Shown piece after piece: positions 33,310-45,575 of a DNA stretch of 64,000 nucleotides. Every line of letters starts with the position of its first letter. Position 1 is the stretch's first letter. The position numbers and the translations under genes were made by a program. Origin of the DNA: Magnolia sinica (taxonomy: Eukaryota; Streptophyta; Magnoliopsida; Magnoliales; Magnoliaceae); contig NC_080581.1 of NCBI RefSeq assembly GCF_029962835.1, positions 25,186,001 through 25,250,000 on the forward strand, in the 5' to 3' direction. The notes under the pieces are model-generated. The model did no database searches. It saw only the letters and a list, made by a program, of their open reading frames with translations, and was not told the DNA's origin.

Positions 33310-33450
33310 TCCGTCAGGAGGAGGGGTAGTTTCGTCCTAATATTCCGACTCCGTACGAGGAGGTCCAACTGCATATTCTAAGTTTGTATTGTTTCAAAAA
33401 AACCGCTGGATAAAAGGTGGGGTCCACAGTAGTAAATTTCTCAATTCAAG
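33310..33450. mobile_element. Transposon-end module (copy 4)
   Basis: CGTTTCCGTCAGGAGGAGGG, TAGTTTCGTCC, CCGACTCCGTACGAGGAGGT, CAAAAAAACCGCTGGATAAA and GGTGGGGTCCACAGTAGTAA. This is the reverse complement, block for block, of 11100-11245. Confidence 0.65.
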
Positions 33451-33736
33451 CCAAGCTATTTGATATACACGAGAGGATCACGAACATCCATAAGCATGCA
33501 TGCTAGGATTTTATACATCTAGCTAATCTACTCCAATCCATACCATCCAAATTGTGGGCCGCACCGTATCCAGGACATGTAACGAGAATGAGATTGATCG
33601 AACAATCCTGCTTATTGTTAATGGACATTGGTTGAATTTATATGATTAACCATATTTGATTTAGTCCACCTTCGTATGACTGATATGCCGAGTTATTGTT
33701 TCTATTGCAGGGCACAAGATTTTGAACCCTCGGTCA

Positions 33737-34995
33737 TGTTGAAAAAAACATTGATTTTATATAAATATATATTTTAAAATAAATATAATATAATATATAA
33801 GTATTTAAAAAATATCTTTTTATGGGTTTTGGGAATAATCTCACATTAGAAAAAGAGAAGAAGAAATAGTGGTTTAAATGAAAGTGTTGGAATACTATAA
33901 TATTTGCTTACCTAGTTCGTTGACCATGGGACTTGCATGTTCCATTGCATAACACTGAAACACCCGCGCACGCTCGCACTCGGGCTAGTCTATTGACCAT
34001 GGAACTTGCGTGTTCCAGTGCATAACACCCGCGCGCTCGGGCACGAGTTCGGTGCGAGGGTGTGGGCATGTGAGGCAGTGTGGCTGTAGATGCGCTAGTG
34101 GCATACTTTGAGCGAACCGGAGTGAACGTGTGTGAGTCACAGTGCGACTAAGTGGCTAAGGTAGATGGATGGCTGGACGAAATCTAGAGGACTGAATGAG
34201 AGTCTCTCTGATTATATAGAGGCTGGAAATATAGTTGTTACACAAATATGTAACAGCTATGGACTTGATTGCAGAAGTCATGCAGAAACTGTTGCATGGC
34301 TAGCCCAACAACTAGAAAACGGCTAGTCAGCTCTCACAACAGTTAGCATGCAACTGCTGTAATGGGCCGTGCACAACAGTAAGAAACGACAATAAAACGG
34401 CTAGTTTCTCAATAGTTAGAAATTGCATTAATGGGATTTATGTCCCTGGACCGTAACCCCCAGCCACCATAGCCTATAAAAGGAGGGCCTGGATGAGTTT
34501 CCAAACCATCTCTCAACTCACTCCAGCAGACCTATACGAACTGAGATAGCCCACTACTCCTCTCCTTTACTACAGTAATTCTAGCAAGATAGCAAGGGTT
34601 AAACTTTTGCTTGAAGAACATACCAACGGTGTGGTCTAGAATGGTTCAACTGAACCAGTGGCTGAAGACTTGACCAGTGCAGTGGTCTAAATCAAATAAT
34701 CTTCTTCTCTCTTTTCTTCTGGGATTTTTCTTTTGTATTTCTGCCAGATTGTATAGCAGAGTTCCATTTGGTGGGCCTTCGTATTTACTAAACGCAGACC
34801 CACACCAGGCTCATCGTATCCTAGAAGTGGTTTGCCTGTAACCTATCAGCATACTTAATTAACTTGAGTAGGGACAAATAATGCTTTAAGGATAGCGTTT
34901 CAGACGTACTTCAGCCTGTCCTTATTCAAGTTAATTTTATTTTTTCGGTTTCCATATTATACAGAAATTATATTAATCTGTATAAATTTCCAACA
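33737..34995 (+). mobile_element. Ty1/copia-type solo LTR (1.26 kb)
   Basis: The element starts TGTTGAAAAAAAC and ends TATAAATTTCCAACA, with TGTTG/CAACA inverted ends. Flanks GGTCA (left) and AGTCA (right) agree at four of five bases, as in an old 5-bp target duplication. CCTATAAAAGGAG at about 34473-34485 is a strong TATA box, followed by the start-like CATCTCTCAACTCAC. The right side is not followed by a tRNA-Met primer-binding site and no coding region is attached, so this is a solo LTR. The copia assignment rests on length and end sequence. Confidence 0.7.
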
Positions 34996-35377
34996 AGTCA
35001 ATGTATGCCATGTGTCCATAGGCAATGTGCATGCATATGAAAATCGTACTCTGCCCGATTAACGTTACCTTCGTAAACAGAAGTATAGTCAACTGACGAC
35101 GTGGGCATACGTATGAAGAAGAGAAATGGTTACATACAGCGACTGTACTGTAAGTTATGGTGCGACATTTTCCCGCAAAAATATCATATGTGTAGGATGT
35201 CGAATCCGTGGAAAAGATAGATCGCACCGTGATTATTACCTGATGTGAAATTTAGGCCGGTCTGCTCCATAGACACAGTCTGATTTTCACATCGGTGTGG
35301 AGCGGCCCACCTTTGGCACAGTCTGGATACTCTTACATATGGAACGTTGGTGGGCGCCGCTTCCTTGGGTCCCTGAT
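34996..35377. other. Unassigned intergenic sequence
   Basis: About 380 bp with no recognised feature. Confidence 0.45.
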
Positions 35378-35795
35378 TGTGGGACCCACGCCAATGTATG
35401 TGCCTTGCATCCAGTTGTCCATCCATTTTGACAGCTCATTTTAGGGTATGACCCAAAAAATGAAGTAGATCCAAATCTTAGGTGGACCACACCACATGAA
35501 ACAGTGTTGATTGAATATCCACCATTAAAAACTTTTCGAGGGCCACCGGAATGTGTATTTTACATACAACCTGTTGATAAGGTCACAAAGACCTGGATGA
35601 AGGGACCACACAAATATCAGCTTGATCCAAAACTTTTGTAGCCGAAAAGAAGTTTTTAATGGTCAATCACAACTGTTTCCTGTGGCGTGGTCCATCTAAG
35701 ATTTGGATCTGCTTCACTTTTTGGATCATGCACTAAAATGAGCTGTTAAACTGAATGGATGGCATGGATTTAGGTATATACATCAAGTGGGCTAG
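35378..35795. mobile_element. Foldback MITE (dominant family)
   Basis: The left arm GTGGGACCCACGCCAATGTA ... GTTGTCCATCCATTTTGACA mirrors the right arm TGAATGGATGGCATGGAT ... ATACATCAAGTGGGC. The internal halves are also mirrored: GTGGACCACACCACATGAAA on the left against TTTCCTGTGGCGTGGTCCAT on the right. It is one of the cleanest copies in the window. Confidence 0.75.
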
Positions 35796-37014
35796 TGTGG
35801 TTTTTGCATTGGTCATCCACATTGTGGGGCCTATCTGATGGATGGATCAGATGGAGTATGCATCTTGACTAGTGCATTTAAAGAGGTATGCGGGCTTGGT
35901 TACCAAGCAATCAATCCATGATCCTACCGTAGATATATGAGATCTGGATCGTTGATTTGTTGAATCTTTAATCACAATGATTGGATGACCCAACCTGTAC
36001 ATCGATAATATATTTTTTTTCGGTTGAATGACCGTTATCTAGATTATTTTTTAATCATTCCTTGTCAATCATCAAGAGTCCACTAGACGGTGACTCTGAT
36101 CATGCAAATGCTGTTATTTTTTGGGTGAGGCACATAAGTTATAGAGCCTAGCAAATGACCAGTCTACAAATAGGAATGAGTGCTTGATCACCGTATAAAT
36201 GCAAAGCAGTGCACCCACGGTGAATGGAGCACGCGGTCACCTCTAGTCATCAAGGGAATCTACGAAATATAAAGGGAGGCTTACTGGAACTCGTTGCAAG
36301 AAAGACTCTTGCAAGAAGCTGGGCATGTTTTCTTTACATAGTTTTTGGCCCATTACACTGACCAATCAGATGCGCCTACTTTATACTTGATGATGGAGCC
36401 TGAGGATATGTTTTGCTCCATCTCATTTGAAGATACGTTACTTGTTAAATGCAAAACAGTTCATAGTCTTATATACATACTGTAATAACTCAAAATATTT
36501 CTTAGATGCTTAAATAAGCATATGTACACATACCACATTATAATACATTTCGGACCTACAAATTTTCTTAGATGCTTAAATGAGCACATACTTCTTATAC
36601 ATACCATATTATAATATATTTCAAACCCTTGTATAGCACCGTACAATTGATCATGTATCAAACCAACTGTAGAAACTACCCATTATCAATAGTTTAAGAT
36701 ATCCGATCGTCCATTTCAATTTTGGACCACTATCATACTAAATTGACTTCAAGATCATTGTATCTACTCGTACACACGTCAATATAATAATCACATCCAC
36801 TCATCTTACCTGTTACCCGTATAGATACTTGACCTACCGTTGAGATCTTGATATACGTATCCTGATTCCATATACTTAGACATGAATATGCATCTACATA
36901 TTTTGAGCCTATGTATTATTATATAGTCAATTTACTAGCAATTCAAACCATTGAGAAGACTTTTTATAGGCTGGTTAAGCCATCCAACTGTTCGATTTTC
37001 ATCTACACTCTTAC
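35796..37014. other. Intergenic, with one short tandem duplication
   Basis: TTTCTTAGATGCTTAAATAA and TTTTCTTAGATGCTTAAATG start two copies of a block of about 75 bp (about 36495-36635). Nothing else was recognised. Confidence 0.45.
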
Positions 37015-37712
37015 ATCATCATTAAATAGATAAATATTCCATCTTAGCGGTATATATTTAGTCATCTTTGATTTTAAACCCATCATCTTAATTTCAATAC
37101 AATAAAGAATATTTTCTACCATTAAAATTCCATTCTAATGGTTACAAATTCACCATCCACCATATCGAGTTTCTAAGGTGTATATATTCCTACTTCACGT
37201 TAATCTCAAAAGGTCTATTTCATAAAAACTGGATCACAATAAAATTTAAGACATTGCCTATTTGATCAAATTGAGCCATATATTTTATTTTAAAACCTAA
37301 CTCACAAGATCCATTGTCTACTGAATTTTGCATCATTTTCGTTGGAGGAGCTACCTACATCATTCAACAACAATCATCTTAGTAATATATAATTGATCAT
37401 ATTTGATTCCAAACCATTTGCTTAAGCCTAATACAATAATGAGTGTTTTCTATTGTTAAAATCTCATTCCAATGGTTTCTAATTTACCTTCGACCATCTC
37501 GAGTTTCTGAGGTGAATATGTTTATACATAATATTATTCTAAGATAACATATTTTTAAGAACTTGAGCATGATAAAATTTCAAACATTGGCTATTCAGTT
37601 CAATTGAGCTGCACATCTTTACTATTGAGACCTGACTTACAAGATCTACTATTTCATTGAATTTCAAATCATTTTCGTTGGATGACCCACCTAAAATCAT
37701 TCAACGGTAATC
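37015..37712. repeat. 334-bp tandem duplication
   Basis: Two complete diverged copies, aligned by ATCGAGTTTCTAAGGTG at 37164 and CTCGAGTTTCTGAGGTG at 37498. A third copy begins with ATCATTCAACGGTAATCATC and is interrupted by the SINE at 37719. AT-rich, no coding capacity. Confidence 0.7.
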
Positions 37713-37718
37713 ATCATG

Positions 37719-37861
37719 ATCCATAGGTTCGAGTCCTTACCTCAGTGGTAGTCTGGTAGACTCCGAGGAGTTTCAACATGAAGTATTGGGTTCGAGACCC
37801 ATAGATGGTGAAATCCCACTACAACGTGCGTGGGTGGGGTGTGTCAGGTGCGTGTGTTAAA
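37719..37861 (+). mobile_element. tRNA-derived SINE (copy 3) with target duplication
   Basis: A-box region CTTACCTCAGTGGTAG, GGAGTTTCAACATGAAG, B box GGGTTCGAGACCC, then CATAGATGGTGAAATCCCAC and a TG-rich tail ending TTAA. The 10-bp direct repeats AATCATCATG at 37709-37718 and 37862-37871 flank it. This is the clearest copy and defines the element as about 143 bp. The related stretch near 53271 is much more decayed. Confidence 0.82.
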
Positions 37862-37871
37862 AATCATCATG

Positions 37872-40225
37872 TTCCACGAGTGATTCCCGTCCAATGTAAT
37901 GGTTTATTTTTCATATTGAACCACCCTCGGACCTATTTCCAGAGTTCTCTGAGCATCAAAGGATTTCCGGTTTTTAAATTCAAAAAGATACTGGTAAATG
38001 CATGTATACCTTATTCTGTATACATTTGTAAGAAAAGATCGCAATCCAATCGTTAGTTTGAATGATTGATTGTATACCCATGCCTAGTCACCCCATATAG
38101 CATTGTGAGACCTTGATTTATGAATTTAAAGGCAATTAGATTGTTAAGCCCAGGTCAAAATGATAATAACCATTTAATCACGAATAAGTCAACGGGAATT
38201 ATCTTTTTTTATAAATTTAACCCGTACAATAAGTGACCAACGTATACCATCACATGTGATCAACGATTTTGGCCACACTTTGTTGTTTACAAGGGTGAAC
38301 CTGAAACAAACCCACGGTGCACCTGTTGCGCGCGAAATGGAGACAACCTCTCTCTCATCGAACGAAAACAATAACGACAAATTCTCCTTTCCAGTTTTTG
38401 CATGGAAAGCCAATTGCACCATGATCCGAGAGATCTCTCAGGCAAATCTAACTGTCCAAGCGATTGATCTTAATTGTTCACGAGAGATCACAACTGTCTA
38501 GCATTGTATAAGAAGCCAGTTGCTGCCATGTCAAATAGATTTCTCCCACTTTCTACATTAAAAACTTGAATAGTCTGTGAAAGGAATTATTGACAGATCC
38601 TCACCATCCCTTTCACATAATCAGTATGTGCACTAAAAAGGAATCATGGGTTTTCCAGCACGAAAACATCGGTTCTATTTTCCTCATATTTCTTCGGTCT
38701 GACAAAATCCAACGGTGAGAAAACCACAAAGATATTGGCCTTTGATATTGTGGGACCACCATCATTCCCAGTGGCCAAAGCCGATCAATAAAATCAAGAT
38801 CCGATGCTTGAAAACCTCTCCATATTCGGCGGATACATGCGGAAGCCGAAATCTTTTAACTCGTGAACCACTGACCAAACCTCCGTAAAGCTTTGATTTA
38901 TACCATCCACAAGCATCATACAGTCAATCCAGACTGTTCAAATCAATCATCATGAAGGAATACACGTTGGAATAAAATCCGCCATTGTCGAGGCTCTTCT
39001 TCCCCGCCAAAATACTCATCACCGTTGGATCTTATGGAATCTGCGATTCGAGATCCCAACCGCACATTACTTGGGCCATTAGATCATCTTATGATCACCA
39101 ATGACAATGCCATGATCAACGCAACCTAAGTATCACAACGAAACTATGATTCTAGCACCGTAACCGAGGTGCTAGAAGTGTTCGCATAAAGCCATGTAAG
39201 TGCTCGCCCTCATTCTCATTGTATCGAGAACCTTTTAAAAGTCCTATAAAGCCTCTCCCAATAAGAGAAATTAATAATAAGAGCATACCCAACAAACTTG
39301 AATAAAATGAGGATGAGAAAAAGAGAGAAAATGAGTGTCAAGTTGCCGACTCGCTGGCTCACTCAGTTGAGCAAAGTCAACCTCGGGTTGAGTCCAACAA
39401 TGGATGAGAACTGAAGAAGGTTAATGAAAAAAGAACGAGAAAGAAAAATAAAAAAATAGTTTAAGTGAGTTAACCCGTTGAGTTGGGCTAAACTTAATTC
39501 AAATTAAAATCTAAAGGTGTTGGAAACCCATATGGGAGAGCTGGAAACCCAGCGGGTGTGCCATGTGTCGAATCAGCACAGAGTTGCTCGAGTTACAACT
39601 GAGTTCACACTAAGTCGCAATCGAATCGCATTGAGTTAGGCCAAGTCTAGCCCATTTTGAGTCAGATTGAAATCAACATATGAGGTGAGTGATCTTCCAG
39701 TAGTTTGATTTCTAGTTCTTCAATTTTGCATTGCTTTCATATTCGTTCCTCTCACGTTGTTAGTTTTAAAGATCCTCAATAAAGATAATTTCTACTCTTG
39801 AACTTGACTGCGCGTTTGATTCGGGGTTAGTCTATTGGCCTCGAGCCTAGTCCTCTTGACTAAGGGCTAACCTCTTCTTTTGAATTCAACTCAAATTTGC
39901 CCCGTATTAACTATTTTCTTCCTTTTGACTCAATGGCTTTTCTCTCAACTGTGTGTGTGTGTATTACACACACGTTTATAGTTCATTGATGATAGCCCTT
40001 TGCATATTCATTTGCATCTTAATATGTGATGTTGTATTTTCTTGAGATCATCCTTTGCACTTGCACCTTGTGTAGTCCTTGAATTGTGATCATTTTCTCT
40101 TATGTGTCCTATATATATTGTATTGTTAATTATGATATGCATTATGACTGTGAACGTATAAACTTGTATGCTTGAGAATGTTTGATTGTTGTGTTGCTTG
40201 CCTCATCATGAAACGCATTGAATTT
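37872..40225. other. Unassigned intergenic sequence
   Basis: About 2.35 kb. A TG microsatellite (GTGTGTGTGTATTACACACAC) lies near 39950. The short open frames (65-83 codons) show no recognisable motif. No gene, RNA or transposon end was recognised. Confidence 0.4.
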
Positions 40226-40227
40226 AT

Positions 40228-40570
40228 ATTTATTGATAGGTGGGTGATATTGAGAGGGGTTCCCTAGGCCATTTTATGGTAAGGATGATTGATTGGTATG
40301 TGATATTGAGAGAAAGTTCCCTTGGTCTTTATGATATGGATGATTAAATGGTATGTGATATGGAGAGGGGTTTCTCTTGATCTCTGCGACAAGAATGATT
40401 GATTGGTGGGTGATGTTGATAATGTGTTTTTTTAGCCTTTTATGGCAAGGATGATTGATTGATGAGTGATATTGAGACAGGGTTACCTTGGCCTTTATGA
40501 TAAAGATGATTGATGATAGGTAATATTGAGAATGAGTTCCCTTAGCCTTCATGGCAAGGATGATTGCACA
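40228..40570. repeat. Tandem repeat, about 60-bp unit, six copies
   Basis: The phrases GGTGATATTGAGAGGGGTTC, CCTTGGCCTTTATG and GGCAAGGATGATTGATTG recur in order with a period of about 59-62 bp. The 116-codon - strand frame is a repeat artefact. Confidence 0.7.
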
Positions 40571-41297
40571 ATGGATCGATATCAAGTAATAGTCTAGAGG
40601 CCTATTAGCTTGGACTATGATCATGAGATCATGACTTCATAATGTATGAAAGATGGTTTGATCCTTAGACATGGGGATGTGTAAGGGTCATGATCTCGAC
40701 TAGTTAGCCTTGACTCTTCCTATGAAGTCTATGCAAGGGCTAATAAAGTAGACGTAGTTGTGCACTTCCATTAAGAGCTATTGATTCTTGCACAAGCCAA
40801 CAAGGAATCCATTATTTTGCATACGAACATGTTTATGACTTTGATCTGGATAGATTATAGACTCATAAAGTGATTTTTCCGCTGGGTCCAACACTCTAAA
40901 TATTTTAATTAGTTTTTCAAAGGTTTTTAACTGTTGAAGTTTTGTTTCAATCATCTAAATTATTTTGACCACACTTAATGATAACTTAATGACTCAGTTT
41001 TGATGGTCCACTTATAATTGGCATGAGATATGATCAATACGCCATGGTAGTGTGGGGATTAGATAGTGAGTATATGCATATATGATGTGGATTAACGAGC
41101 TTCCTTTGTAGTAGGTTACACTAAGTCCATAGGGTGGTGGAGCACCATATGTGAGTGCACCTTGAAACCTTGATATCTCATTATTTATATGGTCCTATTC
41201 TAGAGAAAATGAGAGCTAGCCCTGTATGTCCCCACCCATGGGACGCATGAGTGTGTGGAAAAAGATGTGTGAGTGTGTGGAAAAAAGAGAAAAATAT

Positions 41298-41335
<38 letters not shown>

Positions 41336-41527
41336 AATTCCACGTTTATATTGTATATTATAGAAATTTGATGTTATTGTAAATGAAAATTTCTTAGATA
41401 AGTTTCATGATAAAATAATATCATATTGTATTCTGCTTCGTTTGTATGTTATAGACCCAATAGTCACACCTATGGATTGGATTGCCCAATGACTTAGTCA
41501 CCATGGATATCCTTGGTGACGCAATTT
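40571..41527. other. Intergenic with a GA microsatellite
   Basis: Contains (GA)17 at 41299-41332. No gene or mobile element was recognised. Confidence 0.5.
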
Positions 41528-41935
41528 TGTGGGGCCTGCCGTGATGTATGTGTTTTATCCATGCCATCCATCCGTTTTGTCAGCTCATTTTAGGGCACAA
41601 GCAAAAAACGAGTTAGATTAAAAGCCCAAGTGGACCATACCACATGGAACACTAGATATTAAACACCTACCGTTGAAAACTTCTCCGAGGCCACAAAGTT
41701 TTAGATCAAGCTATATTTGTGTTTTCCCTTCATCCATGTTTATGTGACCTTGTGAATAGGTTGGATGGCAACCATGCCCTATAATGGTTTCAACGTTGGA
41801 TTACCCCCACTACTTCTTATGGTGTGGTCCACTTAAGCTTTGGTTATGCCTTATTTATGGGCTCATCCTTTAAAATGAGCTAGCAAAAGAGATGGACACT
41901 TAATAAAACACATACATCATGATGCTCCATAGAGT
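41528..41935. mobile_element. Foldback MITE (dominant family)
   Basis: The left arm GTGGGGCCTGCCGTGATGTA ... CATGCCATCCATCCGTTTTG and right arm GAGATGGACAC ... ACACATACATCATGATGC are mirrored, with core phrases GTGGACCATACCACATGG and TAGATCAAGCTATATTTGTG. Confidence 0.65.
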
Positions 41936-42009
41936 AGGTCACCAGGACCGGTTCAATGGGCAACCCGTGTACCAAACCTCATACTGATAGGCTTGAATAC
42001 ACAATATCA

Positions 42010-45000
42010 ACTCTATGTGCATAGTGTTCACAACCCCAGGTGTAGGGTAGTGATGTAGTAATAACTCGGTGACACCGAGGTCGAATCCAAAAGGACTAAT
42101 CTTGTACATTTATGAAAATAACTAGAACTAAAACTAGAAGAATATATAAATCTGAAATCTTGAATAAAGAGAGTAATTATGAATAATGTTTAAACTATCA
42201 ATTGAAATGTGAGAACTAGGGTGCCAAGGATCCTCTTGTAGCTATCAAGGTGCTACCTTACTTGATTCAAATAACATAATTAGAATTAAAGTCCTATCTT
42301 ATCCAGTTGGAAGAAGAGATGATCACAATCATCCTCCATCGATCTAATCTCAATGGAGGATGATTGTGAATATTTGGAAGGGATTCTATCACACTAACAT
42401 GCCCAAGAAACAATGGTGAACAACAAGATTTACCAATTTCATAATCTCAAATAGGAAAAGAAGATATTCAAAGCTATCGTAGTGTCTATTGTAATTTGAG
42501 TCACAACAAACCATAGAAAACTGAAAATATTCATTAAAATTAACTATAAATCAATGAAGTTCAATATAAACATGAAACAAAGCAAGATAAACATCCCAAT
42601 CACGTTACAAGTTTCACCTCTTAGCCTTAGCTAAGAGGTTTAGTTAACCATAGACATGATTAAATCAAAATTTTTTAAATAAAATATGAAAATAATTAAG
42701 GAAGAAGAAGAAAAACTCTTAGTGGCAACTCTCCACCCTTTTAATCCATTCCTTAAACCCTAGAAGATACTCAGGAACGTCCTAGGGACTTGTGTTTATA
42801 GTTGTGAAGCTCTATCTTATGCACTCGACTTGAAATTTTCACAATCCGATTGCGAAACCACCTCTACTTATGCACCGCATTACGCATCAGTCAAACCAAA
42901 GTTATCTTCGGTCGGACCGAAGTCGAGTCCGAATCTTGATAGGATTCTGTTTCGTCAGTTGCCTGATTTCGGTTGGACCGAGCTTGGGTTTGGTCGGACC
43001 AAACTTAAGTTGTCGGTTAGACCGAATTAATCTTCGGTCGAACCGAATTAACTCCTTTCAACGTTGGAGCTTTTTGTGCACTTTCGGTTCCACTGAATGC
43101 TCCCTTCGGTCGGACCAAACTAACTTCTGAATTTTATCTTTGGTCACCGGACTGTTTTATGCGATTTCGGTCAGACCGAAATTGTATTATTTTCTACTGC
43201 AGATTCAGTCCCTTCTTTATTCTTTATACTTGATTTTCTTGGATCTTTGGTATGTGAACTCTTCATTCTTAGTCTCCTAAGATCCATATTTTGCCATGGT
43301 GATTCTTGAGCATCAAATCTATATTTTTAGCATTTTTTTCGATCCAAGCTCTTAGATTCATATTCACAACCCTAAGTGTAGGGTCGTGATGTAGTAATAA
43401 TCTCAATAAGACCGAGGTTGAATCTACAGGGACTGAACCATGTACGTATTCTGAGAGCAACTAGAATTAGAACTAGAAGAAGATGTAATCTAAATCAGGA
43501 GAATGTAAGAGAATAATGGTAAATTATTAAACTAAAACTTATAAAATTCAAAGGTGAGAAACTAGGGTGCCAAGGATTCACCTGTAGCAATTGAGAAGCT
43601 ACCTTGCATTGATTCAAGGACATAACTGGAATTATAGTCCTATCCTATCCAATTGGTAAGAAGAGATTTGTCAGATCTCTGAACTTCTCATGGATCTAAT
43701 CATCAATGAATGCGAGTAGTGAAGATTTGAAAGTGATTCCGTCACTTAACCATGCCCAGAAGACAAGGCAAACAACAACAATTTACCAATACCACAACCA
43801 ATCATAGGAGAATTGTGAAAGTTAGGAATGATTCCGTTATCTAACCATGCTCAAGTGACGATGGTGAACAACATGATTTCCTAATTTCACAATCTCAATT
43901 CAGAAAAAGAAGATATTCAAAGCAATTGCAGATCCATTGTAATTTGAGTCACAACAAACCATTAAATACTAAAAATATTTATTAATAATCAAACTAGAAT
44001 CCATATGGTTCAACAAGACATGAATCAAAACAAAGCAAACATCCCAATCACACTATAAGCTTCACCTCTTAGCCTTAGTTAAGAGGTTTAGCCAATCATA
44101 GACATGAATGAGCTAAAATCCTCTTGGAAAAACAAAAACAAATAAAGAAAAAGGAAGGAAGAAATCTTGATGATGAAGCTGGCTGACCATCCTTCTCTCT
44201 CTCTTTCCTTCTTCACATCCACCTCCACTCATCCTTGGATATCCCTCACGTCTCATCTTTCTTTCTTTTATAAGCATTAGTAAGGTCGATTGCTGGGCTA
44301 GTAGTCGGTGGTACGTTTTACGCAATAATAACGACGTGCGCAGTGAAAGCGCGGAAGTGCTTGGCTTCGGCTGAGTTTTGGGACACTGATCGTCCCACAT
44401 CTTAGTTTTGGCTCCATGGTTGGAGTCGTGGCTAGCCTGGACTCCACCTGAACGGTCCGGATCAGCCATCCGATCAAAGATGGTGGGCCACTACTTCTCG
44501 AAAATTTCGATTTTTTCGGCGTGCGTTATGCATACGAATTCGCTGAGATGCTCGGTGGGCCTCATAGTGATGTTTTTGGAGAAATCAACCCCGTCCATTG
44601 GATTCCTGGCGAGATTTCAGTCGGAAAAGGGTGGTTTTGGTTGAGTTTTGGTGCCGTCCACTGTATCTTTGTTCCAGTCGTCCATCTTGCATTTTGGATG
44701 AGATTTTCATGTGTACACGTGCATGGATGCAAATGGAGAGCATGGTTGTGGTCAGCGCCCCGTTTGGATCGAATGGATGGTTCAAATCGTTCGAATGGAT
44801 GATCATGGTGGCCCCCTGATCACGACGCACGTCCGGTCGCTATGCATAAACGAGAGATGGGTCCAGTCAAACTGCATTTGACTCGACCCCTGGTTTCGGT
44901 GCATTGCGCACTCATGTGCATGTGTGTGCACTCAACCCAAGGTGGGGCTCATCATGATGTTTTGTGGTCAATCCACTTTGCCCATTCCATTTCTTATCTA

Positions 45001-45575
45001 ATTTAAGGGGCTGAAACCAAAATTGAAGCATATCCAGATATCAGGTGGGCCTCAAATCAATGATTTATTGGCCGATCTGTCCGTTAGACCACTTCTACAA
45101 TGATCTAAGGGCTGAATTTCGACGTGTACGGTTAATTTAAGGTTCTCAGGCCATATATAAAGTTTCGAGCCAAACGGATGGTGGGAATCCTATGATCTTG
45201 TATTTAGGATAATTTTCAAGTCCCTTTAACTTCAATCACTGAGTTTTCTCGGATCTTTAGCGTGTGAATTCTTCGATCTCAATCCCCTAAGATCCGTCCT
45301 TTGCCTTGGTAATTTGTGAGTATCATTTCCATGCCTTTAGTACATTTTTTCAATCAAAGCTCTTAAATTCACCTTGCAATAAAAACATGATTAAAATAGG
45401 ATGTTAAACATCATCATGTACGTAAAACCAAGTAATAACTAGGGTCTAATATGCAATATTTGGCCCTCAACAATTCACCTTGCAACACAAACATGTGTAA
45501 AATATACCATCAAACATTATCATGTTCTTAAAATTAAGATATAATTAGGGAAAAATATGCAATATTCGACACTCA
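42010..45575. repeat. Directly duplicated retroelement-like non-coding block
   Basis: Two direct copies, at about 42010-43355 and 43365-45380. Each starts TTCACAACCC ... GTGTAGGGT ... TGATGTAGTAATAA, continues with GACCGAGGTTGAATC, GAACTAGGGTGCCAAGGATC and TTCACCTCTTAGCCTTAG, and ends with GGATCTTTGGTATGTGAA and CCAAGCTCTTAGATTCA. The middles differ: copy 1 has CGGTCGGACCG palindromes, copy 2 has a partial foldback MITE near 44941-45055. Two copies of about 115 bp ending ATATGCAATATTTGGCCCTC close the block. From memory, the GAGGTCGAATCCACAGGGAC-like phrase is typical of non-coding parts of plant Ty3/gypsy elements. No gag-pol is present. Confidence 0.5.
42895..43185. repeat. Cluster of TTCGGTCGGACCGAA palindromes
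   Basis: A 15-bp palindrome and its variants occur at least seven times in 290 bp (for example TTCGGTCGGACCGAAGTCG near 42908, CGGTTGGACCGAGC near 42970, TTCGGTCGAACCGAATT near 43034, CGGTCAGACCGAAATTG near 43168). Confidence 0.7.

Noticed and set aside
41528-41935. A pri-miRNA reading of the long foldback, and of the other foldback MITEs
   Set aside because: The arms are several hundred bases and the family is repeated many times in the window, so a MITE is the better explanation. Small-RNA production cannot be judged from sequence.
44113-44469. 118-codon - strand frame ending in a hydrophobic stretch
   Set aside because: It lies in the duplicated gypsy-like non-coding block, its counterpart in the first copy is not open, and no domain is visible.
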